A stretch of 64,000 nt of DNA from Amycolatopsis nigrescens CSC17Ta-90. GTDB lineage: Bacteria > Actinomycetota > Actinomycetes > Mycobacteriales > Pseudonocardiaceae. Position numbers and translations under genes: made by a program. Position 1 is the first letter of the stretch, and each line of letters starts with the position of its first letter. The notes beneath the pieces were generated by a model that ran no database searches, was not told the DNA's origin, and worked only from the letters and a program-made list of their open reading frames with translations. The stretch is taken from contig NZ_ARVW01000001.1 in the NCBI RefSeq assembly GCF_000384315.1, positions 3,596,157 through 3,660,156 on the forward strand. The letters are read 5' to 3'. Shown in pieces: positions 15,924 through 22,633 of the stretch.

Positions 15924-17300
15924 TCATTTCTCCATGATCGCGGTGATGCCCTGCCCGCCCGCCGCGCAGATCGAGATCAGGCCGCGGCCGGAACCCTTCT
16001 CGTGCAGCAGCTTGGCCAGGGTCGCCACGATCCGGCCGCCGGTCGCGGCGAACGGGTGGCCGGCGGCCAGCGAGGAGCCGTTCACGTTCAGCTTCGACCG
16101 GTCGATCGAGCCGAGCGGGCCGTCCAGGCCGAGCTTCTCCTTGGCGAAGGCCGGGTCCTCCCACGCCTTCAGTGTGCTCAGCACCTGGGATGCGAACGCC
16201 TCGTGGATCTCGTAGAAGTCGAAGTCCTGCAAGGAAAGCCCGGCGCGCGCCAGCATCCGCGGCACCGCGTAGGCCGGGGCCATCAGCAGGCCCTCGCCGC
16301 CGTGCACGTAGTCCACCGCGGCGGTCTGCGAGAAGGTCAGGTACGCCAGCACCGGCAGGTTCCGCTCGGCCGCCCACTCCTCGGTGGCCAGCAGCACGGT
16401 GGACGCGCCGTCGGTCAGCGGGGTGGAGTTCGCCGCGGTCATGGTGCCGTCCTGGCCGCCGAAGGCCGGCTTGAGCTTGGCCAGCTTTTCCACGGTTGAG
16501 TCGGCGCGCAGGTTCTGGTCGCGGGAGAGCTTGAGGAACGGGGTGACCAGGTCGTCGAAGAAGCCGCGGTCGTAGGCGGCGGCGAGGTGTTGGTGGCTGG
16601 CCGCGGCCAGCTCGTCCTGCGCCTCGCGGGTGATCTCCCACTGCTTCGCGGTGCGTGCCGCGTGCTCGCCCATGGACAGCCCGGTGCGCGGTTCGGCGTT
16701 GCGCGGGATGGCCGGCACGATGTGACCGGGCCGGATCTTGGCGATCAGCTTGAGCCGCTCGCCGACGGTCTTCGCCGAGTTGAGCTGGATCAGGATCCGG
16801 CGCAGGTCCTCGTTCACCGGCAGCGGCGCGTCGCTGGTGGTGTCCACGCCACCGGCGATCGCGGAGTCGAGCTGGCCGAGCGCGATCTTGTTCGCCACGT
16901 TCACGATCGCCTGCAGGCCGGTGCCGCAGGCCATCTGCACGTCGGAGGCCGGGGTCGCCGGGGACAGCTTGCTGCCAAGCACGCTCTCCCTGGCCAGGTT
17001 GAAGTCCTTGGAGTGCTTGAGCACCGCGCCGGCCGCGACCTCGCCGATCACCTCGCCCTGCAGGTTGAACCTGGCCACCAGGCCGTCCAGCGCGGCGGTG
17101 AACATGTCCTGGTTCGACGCCGTCGCGTAGGGCCCGTTGGACCTGGCGAACGGGATCCGGTTACCGCCGATGATCGCGACCTTGCGCATGCCCGCCACCT
17201 TCTCTGTGTTCTTCGCGTCCTTCTCCGGGGCCTTCTTGGCGGTACGGGCGCGTCCGCTCGCCGTGCTCCGGCCGGTCGACTTTCCGCCTGCTGCGGTCAT
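15924..17300 (-). CDS. fadA2: Acetyl-CoA C-acyltransferase (thiolase), FadA2-like
   Basis: This 458-aa thiolase catalyses thiolytic cleavage of 3-oxoacyl-CoA or the reverse condensation. The acyl-accepting Cys is in VQMACGTGLQ (Cys125), the catalytic His in YEIHEAFASQV and the second Cys in SICAAGGQGIT near the C-terminus. The ATG at 17300 has GAGG at good spacing and gives an unusual 37-residue Ala/Lys/Thr-rich extension before MRKVAIIGGNRIPF; the alternative ATG at 17189 (with AAGGTGG) gives a conventional thiolase. It is divergent from fabG4-htdX, the same arrangement as Rv0243 with Rv0242c-Rv0241c in Mycobacterium tuberculosis. The palindrome at 17348 probably controls both directions. 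Confidence 0.9.
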   Translation of the reverse strand: MTAAGGKSTGRSTASGRARTAKKAPEKDAKNTEKVAGMRKVAIIGGNRIPFARSNGPYATASNQDMFTAALDGLVARFNLQGEVIGEVAAGAVLKHSKDFNLARESVLGSKLSPATPASDVQMACGTGLQAIVNVANKIALGQLDSAIAGGVDTTSDAPLPVNEDLRRILIQLNSAKTVGERLKLIAKIRPGHIVPAIPRNAEPRTGLSMGEHAARTAKQWEITREAQDELAAASHQHLAAAYDRGFFDDLVTPFLKLSRDQNLRADSTVEKLAKLKPAFGGQDGTMTAANSTPLTDGASTVLLATEEWAAERNLPVLAYLTFSQTAAVDYVHGGEGLLMAPAYAVPRMLARAGLSLQDFDFYEIHEAFASQVLSTLKAWEDPAFAKEKLGLDGPLGSIDRSKLNVNGSSLAAGHPFAATGGRIVATLAKLLHEKGSGRGLISICAAGGQGITAIMEK

Positions 17301-17347
17301 TGCGTCCTCGCAATCGCGATCAGAGATGTGCAACCCGGAATCGAGTG

Positions 17348-17369
17348 TAACCTACCCGCGAGTAGGTTA
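17348..17369. promoter_or_regulatory. Palindromic operator between thiolase and fabG4 genes
   Basis: Perfect 8-bp arms TAACCTAC and GTAGGTTA flank a 6-nt spacer CCGCGA. The site lies 48 nt from the thiolase start and 81 nt from the fabG4 start. Related sites with the same 6-nt spacing stand in front of the SCP2-like genes at 20409 and 20425, and the TetR gene at 19654 is the natural candidate binder. Confidence 0.8.
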
Positions 17370-17449
17370 GTATGGCGAGTGACCAAGAAGGCGCACGAGG
17401 GTTCCGATGGCGGCACTGCCTGGTAGATGCCGCCTCCACGGGAGGAAAT

Positions 17450-18796
17450 ATGTCGGCGGACCGGTACCAGCAGTTCACCAAGACTCCGGTCGGGAGGTTC
17501 CTGGTGCCCAGGCTCGGCCTGCCGAACCCGGCCACCCTGCGCCGGTACAAGCCGGGCCAGCCCGCACTGGACGGGCCGGCGCTGTTCGGCGCCGCACCCG
17601 GCGGACGCCTGGAGAAGACGGTTCGGACCCAGCTAGGCGACGCCGGCATCGAGGTGCTCACCGCCGCGGCCGAGGACAAGAAGTACGGCGCGCTGGTGTT
17701 CGACGCCACCGGCATCACCGACCCCAAGCAGCTGCGTGAGGTCTACAAGTTCTTCCAGCCGGTGATCCGCAAGGTGGGCGCGTCCGGCCGGGTGGTGGTG
17801 CTGGGCACCCCGCCGGAACTGGTCGAGGGCCGCGAGCGGATCGCGCAGCGGGCGCTCGAAGGCTTCGTCCGCTCGACCGGCAAGGAGCTCAAGCGGGGCG
17901 CCACCGCGCAGCTGGTGTACATCGCCGCCGGCGCCGAGGACGCGGCCGAGTCCACCCTGCGCTTCCTGCTGTCGGCGAAGTCCGCGTTCGTGGACGCGCA
18001 GGTGATCCGGGTCGGCGGGGTCGGCGTGCCCGCGGTGCGGGCGCCGGAGAACTGGGACAAGCCGCTGGACGGCAAGGTCGCGCTGGTCACCGGCGCCTCG
18101 CGGGGCATCGGCGCGGCGATCGCCGAGGTGCTCGGCCGCGACGGCGCGCACGTGGTCGCGCTGGACATCCCGGCGCAGGGCGGCGACCTCGCCAAGGTGG
18201 CGAACCGGGTCGGCGGCTCCTCGCTGCAGCTGGACATCACCGCGGCCGACGCGCCGGACAAGCTCGCCGCGCACCTGCTCGAGCGGCACGGCGGGGTGGA
18301 CATCGTGGTGCACAACGCGGGCATCACCAGGGACAAGACGCTCGGCAACATGGCCGAGGGCGGCTGGGACTCGGTGCTCTCGGTGAACCTCGCCTCGCAG
18401 CTCGCGGTGAACGACAAGCTGCTCACGGACAAGGTGCTGCGGGACAACGGCCGGATCATCGGCGTCTCCTCGATCGCCGGGATCGCCGGCAACGTCGGCC
18501 AGACCAACTACGCGACCAGCAAGGCCGGCGTGATCGGGATGGTCGACGTCGGCGCGCCGCTGCTGGCCGAACACGGCGGTACCATCAACGCGGTCGCCCC
18601 CGGTTTCATCGAGACCAAGATGACCGCCGCGGTCCCGCTGTTCATCCGTGAGGCGGGCCGCCGGCTGTCCAGCCTCGGCCAGGGCGGGCTGCCGGTGGAC
18701 GTGGCCGAGACCATCGCCTGGTACGCGAACCCGGCCTCGACCGCGGTGAACGGCAACGTGGTCCGCGTCTGCGGCCAGGCACTGCTGGGAGCGTGA
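17450..18796 (+). CDS. fabG4: High-molecular-weight 3-oxoacyl-ACP/CoA reductase, FabG4-like
   Basis: This 448-aa protein starts at an ATG preceded by GGAGGAAAT. Residues 1-200 are a flavodoxin-like N-terminal domain found only in HMW FabG proteins (PVGRFLVPRLGLPNP start). Residues 207-448 are a short-chain dehydrogenase: cofactor motif TGASRGIG (214-221), HNAGIT (about 288), and catalytic Ser341, Tyr354 and Lys358 in the YATSK motif. FabG4 of M. tuberculosis (454 aa) reduces 3-oxoacyl-CoA with NADH. The stop overlaps the htdX start (GTGA), so the two are coupled and should catalyse consecutive steps of fatty acyl metabolism with the divergent thiolase. Confidence 0.93.
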   Translation: MSADRYQQFTKTPVGRFLVPRLGLPNPATLRRYKPGQPALDGPALFGAAPGGRLEKTVRTQLGDAGIEVLTAAAEDKKYGALVFDATGITDPKQLREVYKFFQPVIRKVGASGRVVVLGTPPELVEGRERIAQRALEGFVRSTGKELKRGATAQLVYIAAGAEDAAESTLRFLLSAKSAFVDAQVIRVGGVGVPAVRAPENWDKPLDGKVALVTGASRGIGAAIAEVLGRDGAHVVALDIPAQGGDLAKVANRVGGSSLQLDITAADAPDKLAAHLLERHGGVDIVVHNAGITRDKTLGNMAEGGWDSVLSVNLASQLAVNDKLLTDKVLRDNGRIIGVSSIAGIAGNVGQTNYATSKAGVIGMVDVGAPLLAEHGGTINAVAPGFIETKMTAAVPLFIREAGRRLSSLGQGGLPVDVAETIAWYANPASTAVNGNVVRVCGQALLGA

Positions 18797-19659
18797 CGGC
18801 CATGGTGATCAAGGAACTGTCCTCCCCGCCGAGCCTCGGCACGCTCTACCCCAAGGCGCTGGTCGGCGGGTTGCTGCCCGGCGGCAAGACCGGGAAAACC
18901 CTCCCGGACACCGAGTTCGTCCGGTCCGGGGTGGTGGTCGATCCGGCGCACCTCGCCGCGTACAACCGGGTCTGCGAGTTCCGGCTGACCGACCAGCTGC
19001 CCGCGACCTACCCGCACATGCTGGCGTTCCCGCTGCAGATGGCGTTGATGACCGAGCAGGGCTTCCCGTTCCCGTTGCTGGGCATGGTGCACCTGGCGAA
19101 CCGGATCACCCAGCACCGGCCGGTGACCCTCGGCGAGTCCTTCAGCGTGCGGGTGCGCGCGGAGAACCTGCGCCCGCACGAAAAGGGCACCCAGTTCGAC
19201 ATGATCAGCGAGCTGGTGCCGTCCGACACGCCGGACGGTCCTGTTTGGACGGACGTGAGCACCTACCTGCACCGCGGCGGGTCCGGCGGCGAACGCGGCA
19301 AGGGCGAGCAGCTCTCCGCGCCGGCGTCCACCGCGGTCTGGCAGGTGCCGGCGGACATCGGCCGCCGGTACGCTGAGGTCTCCGGCGACCGCAACCCCAT
19401 CCACCTGCACGCGCTGACCGCGCGCGCGTTCGGTTTCCCCGCCGCGATCGCGCACGGCATGTGGACCAAGGCGCGCTGCCTCGCCGCGTTCGAGGGCAGG
19501 CTGCCCGACGCCTACACGGTGGACGTGCGGTTCAAACTGCCGGTGCTACTGCCGGCGAAGGTGGCCTTCACGTCTTGGCGGGCGGGTGACGGGTGGGCGT
19601 TCGAGCTGTGGAACGCCCGCAAGCCCAAGCCTCATCTGGAGGGCACCATCACCTCATGA
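18793..19659 (+). CDS. htdX: MaoC-like (R)-hydratase/dehydratase, HtdX-like
   Basis: This 288-aa double-hotdog protein carries the hydratase-2 motif in its C-terminal half: YAEVSGDRNPIHLHALTARA then FPAAIAHGMW, giving the Asp/His catalytic pair (about residues 200-205). The N-terminal half lacks this motif, as in other actinobacterial HtdX proteins. It should hydrate or dehydrate (R)-3-hydroxyacyl thioesters, following the FabG4 reduction. The GTG start overlaps the fabG4 stop; an ATG 9 nt further in is possible. Its 3' end overlaps the convergent TetR gene by 6 nt. Confidence 0.88.
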   Translation: MTAMVIKELSSPPSLGTLYPKALVGGLLPGGKTGKTLPDTEFVRSGVVVDPAHLAAYNRVCEFRLTDQLPATYPHMLAFPLQMALMTEQGFPFPLLGMVHLANRITQHRPVTLGESFSVRVRAENLRPHEKGTQFDMISELVPSDTPDGPVWTDVSTYLHRGGSGGERGKGEQLSAPASTAVWQVPADIGRRYAEVSGDRNPIHLHALTARAFGFPAAIAHGMWTKARCLAAFEGRLPDAYTVDVRFKLPVLLPAKVAFTSWRAGDGWAFELWNARKPKPHLEGTITS

Positions 19660-20328
19660 GCCCGGCGAGGTGGCCGCCGGCGTGCTCTCGGACGGGCGCC
19701 AGATCTCGCCTTCGACCAGGTCGTTGAAGCCGAGCCAGACCAGGTTCATCAGCCAGGACGCCAGCACGCCGTCGCTCACCTCGCTGTGGTCCAGCCACCA
19801 GTCGGCCAGCGACTCGGCCGCGCCGACCAGCGCGGCGGACAGGCCCTCGCCGGAGAACTCGGCCTGCTCGCCGAGGCCCTTCCTGGCGCCCGCGTTCACC
19901 ACCAGCGCGGCCACCAGCTCGATCGCCCTGCTGCGCATCGCGGTCACTTCGGCGGCGAACTCACCGCCGACGGTCAGCGCCTGCCGGTGCAGCACGGTCC
20001 ACGACTCGCGGTACTCGGCGACGAACCGGTAGAACGAGCGGAGCCCGTGCCAGAGCTGCATGTCGGGCGGTAGTTCTGGTTGCACTCCGGCCTGGACGGC
20101 CTCCAGCAGCCGGGTGGCCTCGCGCCGGATGCACTTCGCGAAAAGGTCTTCCTTGGAGCCGAGATACGTGTAGATCATCGGCTTGGAGACGCCGGCCACC
20201 TCGGAAATCTCGTCCATCGACGCGGAGTGGTAGCCGTAGCGGGAGAACACCTGGACCGCGGCGTCCAGAATCTGCCGCTCGCGGACCGCCCTCGGTAGCC
20301 GGCGAGCCCGCTGTACTTCCTCGGTCAC
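19654..20328 (-). CDS. TetR family regulator, probable controller of the lipid cluster
   Basis: This 224-aa protein has a TetR helix-turn-helix at residues 15-60 (REREILDAAVQVF-like start, MDEISEVAGVSKPMIYTYLGSKEDLF) and a helical ligand domain likely to sense an acyl compound. The GTG at 20328 has GGAGGT upstream. A TetR gene, Rv0238, also lies near the orthologous M. tuberculosis cluster. Matching palindromes occur upstream of fabG4/thiolase (17348) and in the divergent region before the SCP2-like genes (20409-20446), which includes this gene's own upstream sequence. Repression relieved by acyl-CoA is a reasonable inference. Confidence 0.88.
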   Translation of the reverse strand: MTEEVQRARRLPRAVRERQILDAAVQVFSRYGYHSASMDEISEVAGVSKPMIYTYLGSKEDLFAKCIRREATRLLEAVQAGVQPELPPDMQLWHGLRSFYRFVAEYRESWTVLHRQALTVGGEFAAEVTAMRSRAIELVAALVVNAGARKGLGEQAEFSGEGLSAALVGAAESLADWWLDHSEVSDGVLASWLMNLVWLGFNDLVEGEIWRPSESTPAATSPGS

Positions 20329-20408
20329 ACGGACCTCCTTTCCGGCACAAAGTTACCTGGAGCGCGCCGACCGGTGTGACTTTGCGGAGGATCGGGCTGC
20401 TTGCCGCG

Positions 20409-20446
20409 GAACCTACTGGCGCGTAGCCTTACGCACGAGTAGGTAA
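20409..20446. promoter_or_regulatory. Two overlapping TetR-type operator-like sites
   Basis: Site 1 has GAACCTAC (20409-20416) and GTAGCCTT (20423-20430); site 2 has AGCCTTAC (20425-20432) and GTAGGTAA (20439-20446). Each keeps the 6-nt spacer of the perfect site at 17348, with degenerate arms. They lie 14 nt upstream of the first SCP2-like start and 81 nt from the TetR start. Confidence 0.6.
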
Positions 20447-20459
20447 CGTGGGAGGGGCC

Positions 20460-21107
20460 ATGACGGACGATACCGGCGCAGGACTGGTGGGACTGCGGGG
20501 AACGGCACTGGTCAAGGCACTCGAACGGATGGACCCCGGTGCGCTGGAGCTGCGTTCGCTGGACGTGAACACGCTCGCCTCCGCCATCGACCCCACCGAG
20601 CTCGGCAAGGACGACTTCCGCCGGCTGCTGGCGGTGCTGGACAAGGTCGCCGCGAACGTGCCGGAGCTGGACCTGAGCAAGGTCGAACCGCGGCACTTCG
20701 CCGGACTGGTCGCCAAGGCGTCCCAGGACCAGCTGGACCGCGTCGTCGCCGAGCCGCGGCTGCGGGCCAGGCTGCTCGACGAGATCTTCGACCGGATGAA
20801 GGCGCACATCAAGCCGGACCGGGGGCGGGACCTGCACGCCGTGGTGCACTGGTGGCTCACCGGCGGGTCGGACGAGGACGGTTACGACCGGTACGAGACG
20901 GTGCTCCGCGACGGCGACTGCACGGTCCGCCGTGAGCTGACCGAAAAACCGAGGGTGACCATCACGATCGGGCCGACCGACTTTCTGCGGCTGATCACCC
21001 ATCAGGCCACTCCGGCGGTATTGTTCGTCACCGGGAAGATCAAGGTTAAGGGCGATCTCGCATTCGCCGCCAGTATGATCGGATTCTTCGACCTTCCCAA
21101 ACCATAG
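20460..21107 (+). CDS. SCP2-like sterol/lipid-carrier domain protein 1
   Basis: This 215-aa protein starts at an ATG after GGAGGGG. Residues 1-110 form an all-helical N-terminal region with repeated helical units (LRSLDVNTLASAIDPTELG, LDLSKVEPRHFAGLV). Residues 115-215 resemble an SCP2 fold: HAVVHWWLTGGSDEDGYDRYETVLRDG, PRVTITIGPTDFLRLITHQATPA and the ending FVTGKIKVKGDLAFAASM. SCP2 proteins bind acyl-CoA or sterols, consistent with the adjacent lipid genes and the operators in front of it. A paralogue follows directly, 2 nt after the stop. Confidence 0.8.
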   Translation: MTDDTGAGLVGLRGTALVKALERMDPGALELRSLDVNTLASAIDPTELGKDDFRRLLAVLDKVAANVPELDLSKVEPRHFAGLVAKASQDQLDRVVAEPRLRARLLDEIFDRMKAHIKPDRGRDLHAVVHWWLTGGSDEDGYDRYETVLRDGDCTVRRELTEKPRVTITIGPTDFLRLITHQATPAVLFVTGKIKVKGDLAFAASMIGFFDLPKP

Positions 21108-21109
21108 GA

Positions 21110-21763
21110 ATGCTCCTACACTTCGCTGGCGTGGACCCGGAACCGATACGGAAAAGCCGGTGGGCGCGGTGGTTTTCCCGCCCGGTGCGGCAGCCGGTGC
21201 CGGACGAGCATCCCATCAACGGCTTCGCCCGGCAGATCGACCTGCGCAAACTGAGCCCCGAGCAGTTCATCCAGCTGCTGGAGACGCTGCACATGCTCGG
21301 CGTCGCCGGTGCCGGGGTGGAACTGACCTCGTTGTCCACCGAAACGCTGGTGGACGTCGTCGCGCGGGCCGGTAAGGAACAGCTGCGGGCCATTGCCGAA
21401 CACGCCGAACTACGCTCGGTATTCCTGGACGAGATATTTCGCCGAATGTCCGACCATTTTGTCGAGGATAAGGCCAGGAATGTCAGCCTGGTGGTCGCAT
21501 GGCGGTTCCCCGAAGGGGACGGGGACGACGGTTTCGACCGCTTCCAGACGGTTATCGAGGACGGGGTCTGCGTGTCCAGCGCGGACCTGGGGCGCGACCC
21601 GGACACCACCATCACGGTGGCCGCGGACGACTTCTTCCGGATGGCCACCGGGGCGGTCGCGGTGGCCACCATGTTCATGACCGGCCGGGTGCGGGTGAAG
21701 GGCGAGTACGCCCCCGCGGTGCGGTTCAGCAGCTACTTCGACATCCCGAGGCCGGCGGCCTAA
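21110..21763 (+). CDS. SCP2-like sterol/lipid-carrier domain protein 2
   Basis: This 217-aa paralogue of the preceding gene has the same architecture: helical N-terminal half (IDLRKLSPEQFIQLLETLHML, TSLSTETLVDVVARAGKEQL), then an SCP2 half with VVAWRFPEGDGDDGFDRFQTVIEDG, PDTTITVAADDFFRMATG and FMTGRVRVKGEYAPAV. The ATG at 21110 is only 2 nt after the previous stop, so translation is probably coupled. It carries an extra basic-aromatic segment near the start (KSRWARWFSRPVRQPVP). A lipid-carrier or acyl-binding role is inferred from the fold and neighbours. Confidence 0.78.
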   Translation: MLLHFAGVDPEPIRKSRWARWFSRPVRQPVPDEHPINGFARQIDLRKLSPEQFIQLLETLHMLGVAGAGVELTSLSTETLVDVVARAGKEQLRAIAEHAELRSVFLDEIFRRMSDHFVEDKARNVSLVVAWRFPEGDGDDGFDRFQTVIEDGVCVSSADLGRDPDTTITVAADDFFRMATGAVAVATMFMTGRVRVKGEYAPAVRFSSYFDIPRPAA

Positions 21764-22221
21764 CCGGCGTCGATCACCGGGTGGCTCCGCTGCGGCCGGT
21801 CGTCTCCCGGCGGCTCCGAGACCACCTCGCTGTCCACCACCATCACCGGCCCGCGGGCCTGGTTCGCGTGCTGCACCGTGCGCTTCTCGATCCGGCGCAG
21901 CCAGGCGCGGCGGAACACGCCACGGGTGGGCAGGAGCAGCAGCAGGCCGAGCACGTCGCTGACGAAGCCCGGGATCATGATCAGCACCCCGCCGAGCGCG
22001 ATCAGCATCCCGTCGGTGATCTCCGCGTGCGCCGGCCTGCCCGCCTGTGCGGTCTGCATGAACGCGCGGGCGGCACGGGCGCCCTCGCGGCGGGCCAGCC
22101 ACGAGCCGAGGAACGCCCCGGCCAGCAGCAGCCCGATCGTGCCGAGGAAACCGATGGCCGAGCTCACCGCCCAGACGGCGGCCACCTCGGCAACCACGTA
22201 CAGCAGAATCACAACGCCCAT
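21760..22221 (-). CDS. fxsA: FxsA family membrane protein
   Basis: This 153-aa protein has the FxsA pattern: an N-terminal helix VVILLYVVAEVAAVWAVSSA, a glycine-rich GTIGLLLAGAFLGSWLARREGARA, and a third helix IALGGVLIMIPGFVSDVLGLLLLLP followed by a basic stretch TRGVFRRAWLRRIEKR. FxsA was defined in E. coli as overcoming phage T7 exclusion by the F plasmid when overproduced; its normal role is unclear. The 3' end overlaps the convergent SCP2-like gene by 4 nt. The C-terminal 40 residues are polar and cytosolic. Confidence 0.92.
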   Translation of the reverse strand: MGVVILLYVVAEVAAVWAVSSAIGFLGTIGLLLAGAFLGSWLARREGARAARAFMQTAQAGRPAHAEITDGMLIALGGVLIMIPGFVSDVLGLLLLLPTRGVFRRAWLRRIEKRTVQHANQARGPVMVVDSEVVSEPPGDDRPQRSHPVIDAG

Positions 22222-22258
22222 ACCCCTACAACGACTCCGCCCCCTGATTTGCTCCCGC

Positions 22259-22309
22259 CCCTCAAGGCCCCCTTTGTTACCTTCAACGCCCCAAAGGTGG
22301 CCTTGAGGG
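22259..22309. repeat. Inverted repeat (TTAAGGCCACC family, copy 2)
   Basis: Arms CCCTCAAGGCCCCCTTTG (22259-22276) and CAAAGGTGGCCTTGAGGG (22292-22309) pair in 17 of 18 positions. The core AAGGCC, GGTGGCCTT and the CAACGCCCC stretch also appear in the element at 4228-4276 when that is read on the opposite strand. It lies between the FxsA start and a TetR remnant. Confidence 0.8.
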
Positions 22310-22314
22310 CACGG

Positions 22315-22579
22315 TCAGCGGGTGGCGCCGTGCAGGAAGACGTCGACCAGCTCTTCGGTGTCCACCGCATGATCGGGCGCGCGCGAGCGGCTGAACAGCA
22401 GGGACAGGAACAGTGCGGCGAGTTTCTTCGCGGGCAGGCGCAGGTCGTCGCGCTCGGGCTCGAAGAGTTCGGCGATCGCCTGGTGCATCGCGTTGAGCGA
22501 GTCCTGACGGCTGTCTTTCCCAGGCGCCGCGGCATTGGCCGTCTCCTCCGGCGGCCTGCGCCCGGCGCGGCCGCTGACG
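22315..22579 (-). pseudogene. C-terminal remnant of a TetR family regulator
   Basis: The minus strand encodes a segment ending LNAMHQAIAELFEPERDDL, then LPAKKLAALFLSLLF, then TEELVDVFLHGATR and a stop. This is the usual C-terminal tail of a TetR ligand domain. No helix-turn-helix precedes it: upstream lies the 44-nt palindrome at 22580 and then the end of bkdC. The frame does run through the palindrome to an ATG, but that would make only about 100 residues without a DNA-binding domain. Deletion of the 5' part is the simplest reading. Confidence 0.6.
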
Positions 22580-22623
22580 TCGTGAGTGGAAAGTGTTGCC
22601 AGAGCAACACTTTCCACTCACGA
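22580..22623. repeat. 44-nt palindromic element, family 1 copy B
   Basis: Perfect 19-bp arms TCGTGAGTGGAAAGTGTTG and complement flank the loop CCAGAG. It lies 10 nt downstream of the bkdC stop and adjoins the broken end of the TetR remnant. It may terminate the bkd operon. Confidence 0.92.
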
Positions 22624-22633
22624 GGGCAGATAG

